Shown one piece after another: positions 1 to 4,714 of a stretch of DNA of 7,645 nt (the stretch's first letter is position 1; every line of letters begins with the position of its first letter). The notes under the pieces were generated by a model, which saw only the letters and a list, made by a program, of their open reading frames with translations, did no database searches and was not told where the DNA came from. Source of the DNA: Flavobacteriaceae bacterium (GTDB lineage: Bacteria > Bacteroidota > Bacteroidia > Flavobacteriales > Flavobacteriaceae); assembly GCA_029253805.1 (NCBI GenBank), contig JAQWYU010000170.1:1-7645 (forward strand), given 5' to 3'. The translations under genes and the position numbers were made by a program.

Positions 1-677
1 CTATCATCTTTTGCTGTCAACAAAAAGCATGAAGACATTTGTGGCTTCGGAGTACCAGCGTTGAACAGTGTAGGAGTTGCGTGAGTAAAGTATTTTTTAG
101 ACATCAATTCATAAGTCTCGATTGCAGCATCTAAATCATTTAAATGAATTCCTATAGAAACACGCATTAGCATATGCTGGGGGCGTTCCGCTATGACTCC
201 GTTTAATTTTAAAAGATAAGATCGCTCCAGAGTCTTAAATCCAAAATAATCATAACCAAAGTCTCTGTTGTAAATGATTGTTGAATCTAATTTTTCTTTG
301 TTTTCTGAGATTACATTGTATACCTCATCTGAAAGTAGAGGAGCATCCTTTCCTGTTCTTGGGTTGACATAAGTGTATAAATCATGCATGACTTCACTAA
401 AAGTCTTTTTCGTATTTTTATGTAAGTTTGAAACAGATATACGCGCTGCAAGTCGTGCGTAGTCAGGGTGGGCGGTTGTCATAGTTGCGGCGACCTCTGC
501 TGCTAAGTTATCCAATTCGCTAGTTGTAACGCCATCATATAGCCCCTCGATTACACGCATCGCAACTTTCAGAGGATCTACTAATTCATTTAAACCATAA
601 CAAAGTTTTCTAACCCTTGCTGTGATCTTATCGAACATTATTTCTTCTTTTCTGCCATCTCTTTTAAGTACGTACAT
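1..677 (-). CDS. nrdA: Class I ribonucleoside-diphosphate reductase, large (alpha) subunit, N-terminal part
   Basis: This is the large subunit of aerobic ribonucleotide reductase, which reduces ribonucleoside diphosphates to deoxy forms in the cytoplasm with the NrdB radical subunit. My translation begins [19 protein letters not shown] and gives 225 complete codons before the left edge, so the C-terminal two thirds or more is missing. Residues 1 to about 90 form the ATP-cone allosteric domain. The later stretches [28 protein letters not shown] and [13 protein letters not shown] are very close to the eukaryotic R1 type. C217, in the PQMSSCFLL context, corresponds to the redox-active active-site cysteine of the family (C218 in human RRM1). 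The ATG start matches the family N terminus, and its upstream region is A-rich without a clear Shine-Dalgarno. It lies downstream of nrdB on the same strand, 185 bases away. The family call is secure; the truncation is caused only by the window edge. Confidence 0.97.
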   Translation of the reverse strand, partial: MYVLKRDGRKEEIMFDKITARVRKLCYGLNELVDPLKVAMRVIEGLYDGVTTSELDNLAAEVAATMTTAHPDYARLAARISVSNLHKNTKKTFSEVMHDLYTYVNPRTGKDAPLLSDEVYNVISENKEKLDSTIIYNRDFGYDYFGFKTLERSYLLKLNGVIAERPQHMLMRVSIGIHLNDLDAAIETYELMSKKYFTHATPTLFNAGTPKPQMSSCFLLTAKDD

Positions 678-720
678 TTTTAAATTCTTTGTTGCTTTTA
701 TGATACTGCTTCAAAAAAGC

Positions 721-804
721 GGTTAGTTAGTTAACCTAGTGATATTTGAGCCTCACCAGATGCTTGGTTGTTATTTGGTATTAACCCGTTAGTTAAAAGG
801 TTAA
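721..804. repeat. Short GTTAGTTA repeats and small inverted repeats in the nrdB-nrdA spacer
   Basis: The spacer holds GGTTA (721-725) facing TAACC (732-736), and TTAACC (781-786) facing GGTTAA (799-804). GTTAGTTA occurs at 722-729, 726-733 and 788-795. These could be weak stems in the nrdB-nrdA transcript or protein-binding half sites. They are short and AT-rich, so chance is a fair explanation. I see no NrdR-box-like sequence and no TAnnTTTG promoter box on the minus strand in this spacer. Confidence 0.25.
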
Positions 805-838
805 AAATTTTTGTTTGTAAGCGATTTTAGTTTTTTGG

Positions 839-877
839 GATTCTTGTTCTAGAAATTTATTTCTAGAAATCAGAATC
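839..877 (-). other. Imperfect hairpin spanning the nrdB stop codon
   Basis: A 10-base inverted repeat, TTCTAGAAAT (847-856) and ATTTCTAGAA (859-868), is flanked by a second pair, GATTCT (839-844) and AGAATC (872-877), with a small internal loop of 2 and 3 bases. The nrdB stop codon (863-865) lies in the stem, and the 5' arm in the mRNA encodes the last residues, DSDF. No T run follows on either strand, so this is not a classical intrinsic terminator. It may be a processing or stabilising stem-loop that sets the NrdB to NrdA ratio, or an attenuator. The inverted repeat is seen directly; the role is inferred. Confidence 0.6.
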
Positions 878-1843
878 GAAACTGTACTTGTTGGTCTCTT
901 CTTCTTCTTTACTGAGAACTCCAGCTTTTTGATACTCGGATACCCTTTTTTCAAAGAAATTTGTCTTGCCTTGTAAGGATATCATATCCATAAAATCAAA
1001 TGGATTAGCTGTATTATACTCTTTTTCACAATCAAGTTCTTGCAACAACCTGTCAGTAACAAATTCTAAGTACTGCGACATCAATTTTGAATTCATTCCT
1101 ATCAAACTGGCTGGTAAGGACTCTGTAATAAATTCTCTTTCGATATTTAACGCATCAATTAAAATTTCACGAATACGTTCTTTAGGTACTTTGTTAACTA
1201 AGTGTTTATTATGCAAGTGAACAGCAAAGTCCGCGTGCACACCCTCATCACGTGAAATTAACTCATTTGAAAAAGTTAGCCCTGGCATTAATCCTCGTTT
1301 TTTAAGCCAAAAAATAGAGCAAAACGCACCTGAAAAAAAGATCCCTTCGACTGCTGCAAAGGCTATTAAACGCTCAGCGAAGCTTGGTGATTCTATCCAT
1401 TTTAGTGCCCAGTCAGCCTTTTTCTTTATAGCTGGAAAGTTTTCAATGGCGTTAAAAAGTTTGTCTTTTTCTTGCTCATCCTTCACATAGGTATCTATCA
1501 ATAGTGAATATGTTTCACTATGTATGTTTTCCATCATAATTTGAAATCCATAAAAGAATTTTGCTTCGCTATATTGAACTTCGTTAACGAAATTTTCTGC
1601 TAAATTTTCGTTTACAATACCGTCACTTGCCGCAAAGAACGCTAAGATGTGTTTAATGAAATAACGCTCATCGTCATTGAGTTTAGAGCTCCAGTCTGTC
1701 AAATCTTGGTGTAAGTCGATTTCTTCAGCAGTCCAAAAGCTAGCTTCAGATTTCTTGTACCATTCCCAAATATCGTGGTGTTGAATTGGAAAAATAACAA
1801 ATCTATCTTTATTTGGCTGAAAAATTGGTTCTACTTGTGACAT
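863..1843 (-). CDS. nrdB: Class I ribonucleoside-diphosphate reductase, small (beta, R2) subunit
   Basis: The protein is the 326-residue radical-generating subunit of ribonucleotide reductase, a cytoplasmic ferritin-fold protein that passes a radical to the active-site cysteine of NrdA. The dimetal ligands can be read by alignment with mouse R2: D74 ([10 protein letters not shown]), E105 and H108 (MENIHSETY), E166 (VEGIFFSG), and E200 and H203 (RDEGVHADF). Y112, four residues after H108, matches the tyrosyl-radical position, so this is predicted to be a tyrosyl-radical enzyme of the eukaryote-like class I type and not a variant lacking tyrosine. The C-terminal tail YSFDSDF resembles the acidic, Phe-ending tail with which R2 docks on R1. 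The ATG start fits the family length. The gene precedes nrdA on the same strand, so co-transcription in the order nrdB-nrdA is likely. The stop codon is inside a hairpin. Confidence 0.97.
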   Translation of the reverse strand: MSQVEPIFQPNKDRFVIFPIQHHDIWEWYKKSEASFWTAEEIDLHQDLTDWSSKLNDDERYFIKHILAFFAASDGIVNENLAENFVNEVQYSEAKFFYGFQIMMENIHSETYSLLIDTYVKDEQEKDKLFNAIENFPAIKKKADWALKWIESPSFAERLIAFAAVEGIFFSGAFCSIFWLKKRGLMPGLTFSNELISRDEGVHADFAVHLHNKHLVNKVPKERIREILIDALNIEREFITESLPASLIGMNSKLMSQYLEFVTDRLLQELDCEKEYNTANPFDFMDMISLQGKTNFFEKRVSEYQKAGVLSKEEEETNKYSFDSDF

Positions 1844-1882
1844 CTTTTTTTTAAATATTTACGATCTTGGATTAAACTAAAA

Positions 1883-1894
1883 CGCACTTGTGCG
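1883..1894. promoter_or_regulatory. CGCAC-TT-GTGCG palindrome in the nrdB leader, candidate operator
   Basis: Two perfect 5-base arms, CGCAC (1883-1887) and GTGCG (1890-1894), separated by TT, lie about 40 bases before the nrdB start codon. The arms are GC-rich in an otherwise AT-rich region. The site would fall near the transcription start predicted from the degenerate promoter just upstream. It could be an operator or a small 5' leader stem. The palindrome is seen; its function is inferred. Confidence 0.35.
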
Positions 1895-1899
1895 GCTAA

Positions 1900-1930
1900 C
1901 AAAGGTTCAAAATTGTTGTATTAAATGAAA
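1900..1930 (-). promoter_or_regulatory. Possible nrdB promoter, degenerate Bacteroidota type
   Basis: On the minus strand, TTTC (1930-1927) is followed after 19 bases by AACCTTTG (1907-1900). Each departs by one fixed base from the Bacteroidota -33 (TTTG) and -7 (TAnnTTTG) consensus. The predicted start of transcription would be near 1893, giving a leader of about 50 bases. It is the best match I found upstream of nrdB but is weak. Confidence 0.25.
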
Positions 1931-2106
1931 GTCATTTTTATAAACATTGAATAGAAGTTTTTAACAACGAGTAGGTTTTTTCTTACAAAAAAAAACAGTA
2001 AATAATTTAATAAAATACTGAAATCTAGTGTTTTATAAATATCCTCTCTCTTAGGAGTTATGATGCATTTTTTGTGTTAAATAAACTATAATTTGATAAA
2101 TATTTT

Positions 2107-2121
2107 AAAAAGCTCTAGCTT
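2107..2121 (-). terminator. Weak terminator-like stem after the DUF3109 gene
   Basis: Read on the minus strand, AAGC (2121-2118), a four-base loop and GCTT (2113-2110) are followed by TTT. The stem has only 4 base pairs, so this is a marginal intrinsic terminator for the gene ending at 2168. Confidence 0.2.
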
Positions 2122-2133
2122 AATAAGAAATTA

Positions 2134-2150
2134 TCAGGCCTGACTAGTCA
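2134..2150. repeat. Two overlapping perfect 10-base palindromes
   Basis: TCAGGCCTGA (2134-2143) and TGACTAGTCA (2141-2150) are each perfect palindromes and share the three bases TGA. They lie 18 bases past the stop codon of the DUF3109 gene. In RNA they would form very tight or intermolecular stems. As DNA they could bind a symmetric protein. Function unknown. Confidence 0.4.
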
Positions 2151-2167
2151 AAAGCTACATAATAAAA

Positions 2168-2734
2168 TTATTTAATTGACGACGCTATACTTTCTAACTC
2201 ATCATACCAATCTTGTCCAAACTTTCTAATAAGAGCTTCTTTTATAAACTTATAAACCGGCACCTGAAGCTCTCTTCCTAAAGTACAAGCATCGTCACAT
2301 ATATGCCAATGATTGTAATTAACTGCCGAAAACTCACTGTACTCTTTTACACGAGCTGGGTATAAATGGCAGGATACTGGTTTTTTCCAATTCACATCGC
2401 CTTGGTTATACGCTTCTTCAATCGCACAAAGTGCTGTATTCTTTTCATCAAATATTACGTAAGCACAATCAGCACCATTAATTAAAGGAGTTTCCAATTC
2501 GCCACTTTCTGATATGACGTGTGTTCCTTGAACTTCTATAGCTGCAACACCTTCCTTTCGAAGATATGGCTTAATAATTGGATAAATATCTTTTAATATT
2601 TCTGCCTCTAAGGCTTCTAGTGGAGCTCCTGAATCACCATCAATGCAACAAGCGCCCTTGCATGCACTAAGGTTACATATAAAATCCTTCTTAATAATAT
2701 CTTCAGAAACTATAGTTTTTCCTAATTGAAACAT
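2168..2734 (-). CDS. DUF3109 family cysteine-rich protein, probable metal binding
   Basis: This 188-residue cytoplasmic protein has no signal peptide or membrane segment and resembles the DUF3109 family common in Bacteroidota; no function is established for it that I know of. It has nine cysteines: C20, C25, C29, C30, C90, C103, C122, C146 and C150. The N-terminal CNLSACKGACC (C-x4-C-x3-CC) is like the CxxxCC cluster of YkgJ/UPF0153 proteins, which are thought to chelate zinc or iron. SCHLYPAR (121-128) and the HWHICDDAC region are further conserved-looking Cys/His blocks. The start MFQLGKTIVSED is the usual family N terminus, so the ATG at 2734 is well supported. A TATATTTG box lies only 5 bases upstream, so the mRNA may be leaderless. 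The gene is divergent from marC and stands alone on its strand. The family call is good; the metal and role are inferred. Confidence 0.85.
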   Translation of the reverse strand: MFQLGKTIVSEDIIKKDFICNLSACKGACCIDGDSGAPLEALEAEILKDIYPIIKPYLRKEGVAAIEVQGTHVISESGELETPLINGADCAYVIFDEKNTALCAIEEAYNQGDVNWKKPVSCHLYPARVKEYSEFSAVNYNHWHICDDACTLGRELQVPVYKFIKEALIRKFGQDWYDELESIASSIK

Positions 2735-2738
2735 ATCT

Positions 2739-2746
2739 CAAATATA
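2739..2746 (-). promoter_or_regulatory. -7 box for the DUF3109 gene, implying a leaderless mRNA
   Basis: On the minus strand the sequence reads TATATTTG, a full match to the Bacteroidota -7 consensus TAnnTTTG. It ends 5 bases before the ATG at 2734, so transcription would start at or very near the start codon. I see no -33 TTTG at the expected spacing. Confidence 0.4.
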
Positions 2747-2773
2747 ACACATAATAGTGAACATCCTGTGTTA
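2745..2773. promoter_or_regulatory. TAACACA-N15-TGTGTTA inverted repeat, candidate operator
   Basis: Perfect 7-base arms at 2745-2751 and 2767-2773 have centres 22 bases apart, about two helical turns. The repeat lies in the 98-base divergent region between the DUF3109 gene and marC and touches the -7 box of the former. This geometry would suit a dimeric repressor or activator. Chance occurrence in AT-rich DNA cannot be excluded. Confidence 0.3.
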
Positions 2774-2781
2774 AAATAAAC

Positions 2782-2811
2782 TTGTAGATACAATTATTTG
2801 TTAGATATTTG
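2782..2811 (+). promoter_or_regulatory. Probable marC promoter
   Basis: TTG (2782-2784) is followed after 19 bases by GATATTTG (2804-2811), which differs from the Bacteroidota TAnnTTTG -7 box at one fixed position. The spacing fits the family -33/-7 arrangement. Transcription would start near 2818, about 15 bases before the marC ATG. Confidence 0.4.
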
Positions 2812-2832
2812 CAGATATAAAATAATAAAATA

Positions 2833-3411
2833 ATGAGTTTTAATTATAAAGAAATCCTGACAACTTTTATGGTGCTTTTCGCAGTCATCGATATTGTTGG
2901 TAACATACCTATTATTATAGATCTTCGAAAAAAAGCAGGTCACATTCAAAGCGGAAAAGCCTCAATTATTGCGGGAGTAATCATGATTGTTTTCTTATTT
3001 CTGGGGGAAAGTATTTTGACTCTTATTGGAATTGATGTACACTCTTTCGCGGTAGCTGGTGCTTTTATTCTTTTCTTTATAGCCCTTGAAATGATTTTAG
3101 GAATTACGCTATACAAACAAGAAGACGGTGCAGCCATGAACGCTTCTGTCTTCCCTTTGGCATTTCCGCTAATTGCTGGCCCAGGAAGTCTTACTACACT
3201 ATTGTCTTTGAAATCCGAATTTCATACTGGAAATATTATTATAGCTATCATTATAAATGTTATTGTGATTTTTGTAGTACTAAAAACATCTTCAAGAATT
3301 GGACGAATCATTGGTCAGAACGGAATAAGTATTATTCGAAAAGTATTTGGAGTAGTTCTACTAGCAATTGCAGTTAAATTATTTACCTCTAACATTAAAT
3401 TTTTACTCTAA
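2833..3411 (+). CDS. MarC family integral membrane protein (UPF0056)
   Basis: The product is a 192-residue inner-membrane protein with about six hydrophobic segments, near residues 7-29, 43-67, 70-93, 105-127, 134-156 and 168-190. The signature FPLAFPLIAGPGS (107-119) is the hallmark of the MarC/UPF0056 family, and FAVIDIVGNIP (16-26) is the matching first-helix motif. The length is normal for the family. MarC was once linked to multiple antibiotic resistance in E. coli, but that role was not upheld and the transported substrate, if any, is unknown. The ATG follows a short AT-rich leader with no Shine-Dalgarno. A small membrane-protein gene begins 2 bases after its stop, so the two are probably translated from one mRNA. 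The family is confident; the function is not. Confidence 0.9.
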   Translation: MSFNYKEILTTFMVLFAVIDIVGNIPIIIDLRKKAGHIQSGKASIIAGVIMIVFLFLGESILTLIGIDVHSFAVAGAFILFFIALEMILGITLYKQEDGAAMNASVFPLAFPLIAGPGSLTTLLSLKSEFHTGNIIIAIIINVIVIFVVLKTSSRIGRIIGQNGISIIRKVFGVVLLAIAVKLFTSNIKFLL

Positions 3412-3413
3412 AC

Positions 3414-3617
3414 ATGAAAATATTAACTTATTTATTGTCTGTTATAGCGCTAGTTATTATTGGATTTAACCTCACTAGGATAGATCTCTCCAATCCTTTT
3501 GAAAACGAAAGTTTTACAGCTATTATTACTGCTTTAGCCGGTGGATGCTCGATATTAATATTAACCATTCTCCGTATAGTTAAAAAAATAGATAGGACTG
3601 TAAAAGAAAAGTGCTGA
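3414..3617 (+). CDS. Small two-helix membrane protein, unknown function
   Basis: This 67-residue protein has two hydrophobic segments, about residues 3-20 and 34-55, separated by a polar loop (TRIDLSNPFENESF), and a basic tail (RIVKKIDRTVKEK). The charge distribution suggests that both ends face the cytoplasm. I do not recognise a named family, though small proteins of this layout are common in Flavobacteriia. It starts 2 bases after the marC stop codon, which argues that it is real and translationally coupled to marC. It may act with MarC or simply share its mRNA. One cysteine lies in helix 2 and another is the last residue. Confidence 0.7.
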   Translation: MKILTYLLSVIALVIIGFNLTRIDLSNPFENESFTAIITALAGGCSILILTILRIVKKIDRTVKEKC

Positions 3618-3628
3618 TCTTTAATTCC

Positions 3629-3652
3629 AATTTTACGACCGAGATTAAAATT
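3629..3652. terminator. AT-only stem between convergent genes, possible bidirectional terminator
   Basis: AATTTTA (3629-3635) and TAAAATT (3646-3652) form a 7-base stem with a 10-base loop, placed between the convergent 67-codon gene and the deaminase gene. There is no GC pairing, so the stem is weak. Position is the main argument for a terminator role. Confidence 0.3.
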
Positions 3653-3656
3653 ATAT

Positions 3657-4079
3657 TTAAATGGTAATTAATTCAACTTTAATACCCGCTTTTTCTAAAA
3701 ATTCAACCCCTGATAAGTCCTTATAAGCTGAGCTGTAGACAACCCTTTTAATCCCTGCTTGAAATATTAATTTACTACAACTTTTACATGGAGATAAGGT
3801 TATGTATAAAGTAGCTCCGTCACAGGACTGCGTAGAAGCTGCAACCTTTAATATTGCATTAGCCTCTGCATGCAGAACATACCATTTTGTGTAACCTTCT
3901 TCATCTTCACAAAAATTATCAAATCCTGTTGGTGTTCCATTGTAACCGTCGGAAATAATCATTCTATCTTTAACAATTATAGCCCCGACTTGTTTTCGCT
4001 TACAATGTGATAGTTTTCCCCATTCTGAAGCCATTCTCAGATAGGCTTGATCATACTTATGTTGTTTTTGTTTAGTCAT
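3657..4079 (-). CDS. dCMP deaminase family zinc enzyme
   Basis: The 140-residue cytoplasmic enzyme belongs to the cytidine/deoxycytidylate deaminase superfamily. The zinc site is complete: H70 and the catalytic glutamate E72 in HAEANAI, and C98 and C101 in SPCKSC. The loop GYNGTPTGFDNFCE (45-58) is typical of the dCMP deaminase/ComEB branch, which converts dCMP to dUMP, the precursor for thymidylate synthase. The length is normal. The ATG lies 9 bases after the stop of the HupE-like gene on the same strand, so the gene is probably the last of that operon. I give no symbol because dcd and comEB are both used for related proteins of differing roles. Activity on another deoxynucleotide or modified base cannot be ruled out from the sequence. 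Confidence 0.9.
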   Translation of the reverse strand: MTKQKQHKYDQAYLRMASEWGKLSHCKRKQVGAIIVKDRMIISDGYNGTPTGFDNFCEDEEGYTKWYVLHAEANAILKVAASTQSCDGATLYITLSPCKSCSKLIFQAGIKRVVYSSAYKDLSGVEFLEKAGIKVELITI

Positions 4080-4088
4080 GTAAATAAT

Positions 4089-4670
4089 CTAAATACTTGA
4101 TATAATTAATGGGATCATTAATCCTATAATAATTGATGAAAGAACCATTATCCAGTCACGCTTGGAAAATCTAAATATTGTCTGCCCTAAAAATCCGAAA
4201 AACAAAACACAAAAGATAATCACAAACTGCCCTAACTCAAGTCCTAGTGCAAATTCTAGAATAGATAAAAATTGACTCTCGCCGGTTTTCACCATAGACT
4301 CAAAAGAATTAGCAAACGCTAACCCATGAACAAGTCCAAAGAATAAAACCAAACAACTTATAATAACTGATTTCGATTTATCAGAAGTTTTTCCTGCAGT
4401 AAATATGTTATAAAGAGCTATTATTATTATAGTAAATGGAATCAACCATTCTACTAAATTTGCCTTTAAGTTTAGTACATCGTATACTCCAAGGAGCAAG
4501 CTTAAAGTGTGTCCAATTGTAAAAAAAGAAACTAAAACTAAGAGCTGTTTCCAGTCTTTAAAGGAAAAAGGCACAGAAATAATCGCCAAAAAAAGCATGT
4601 GATCGTAACTGCTAAAATCAACAATGTGGTAAAGTCCAAGTTCTAAGAAATTTAAAAAGCTATCTAACAT
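4089..4670 (-). CDS. HupE/UreJ family membrane protein
   Basis: This is a 193-residue inner-membrane protein with about six hydrophobic helices. The first helix region carries GLYHIVDFSSYDHMLFL (12-28), with H15, D23 and H24 matching the HupE/UreJ pattern of a His followed by DH. FFTIGHTLSLLLG (H54) and FFGLVHGLAFAN (H115) are the other family blocks. Proteins of this family are proposed nickel or cobalt permeases, associated elsewhere with hydrogenase or urease genes, but neither system is seen here, so the metal and direction are open. The gene lies 44 bases after the DsbD-like gene and 9 bases before the deaminase gene. A TATCTTTG box in the 44-base gap may give it its own promoter. Confidence 0.85.
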   Translation of the reverse strand: MLDSFLNFLELGLYHIVDFSSYDHMLFLAIISVPFSFKDWKQLLVLVSFFTIGHTLSLLLGVYDVLNLKANLVEWLIPFTIIIIALYNIFTAGKTSDKSKSVIISCLVLFFGLVHGLAFANSFESMVKTGESQFLSILEFALGLELGQFVIIFCVLFFGFLGQTIFRFSKRDWIMVLSSIIIGLMIPLIISSI

Positions 4671-4689
4671 TATTTATCAATTCTTAATC

Positions 4690-4697
4690 CAAAGATA
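4690..4697 (-). promoter_or_regulatory. -7 box upstream of the HupE-like gene
   Basis: The minus strand reads TATCTTTG, a full TAnnTTTG match, ending 19 bases before the ATG at 4670. It may be an internal promoter for the HupE-like and deaminase genes. No -33 TTTG is seen at the expected distance. Confidence 0.35.
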
Positions 4698-4714
4698 GTT
4701 AATTATATTGGTGT

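Larger units (their letters stand above)
1844..2167. other. Noncoding stretch: nrdB leader and 3' flank of the DUF3109 gene
   Basis: These 324 AT-rich bases lie between two minus-strand genes. The part next to nrdB holds a degenerate promoter and a CGCAC palindrome. The part next to the DUF3109 gene holds overlapping palindromes and a weak terminator-like stem. The middle (about 1930-2100) contains A and T runs, including an A9-type run near 1986, and no recognisable gene, tRNA or riboswitch. Confidence 0.6.

Noticed and set aside
847..868. The nrdB-end hairpin as an intrinsic terminator
   Set aside because: No T run follows the stem on either strand, and nrdA lies downstream in the same direction.
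966..1220. 84-codon plus-strand open frame inside nrdB
   Set aside because: It is fully antisense to the conserved nrdB coding sequence and has no family resemblance.
2946..3137. 63-codon minus-strand open frame inside marC
   Set aside because: It is antisense to a clear membrane-protein gene; its basic composition reflects the complement of hydrophobic codons.
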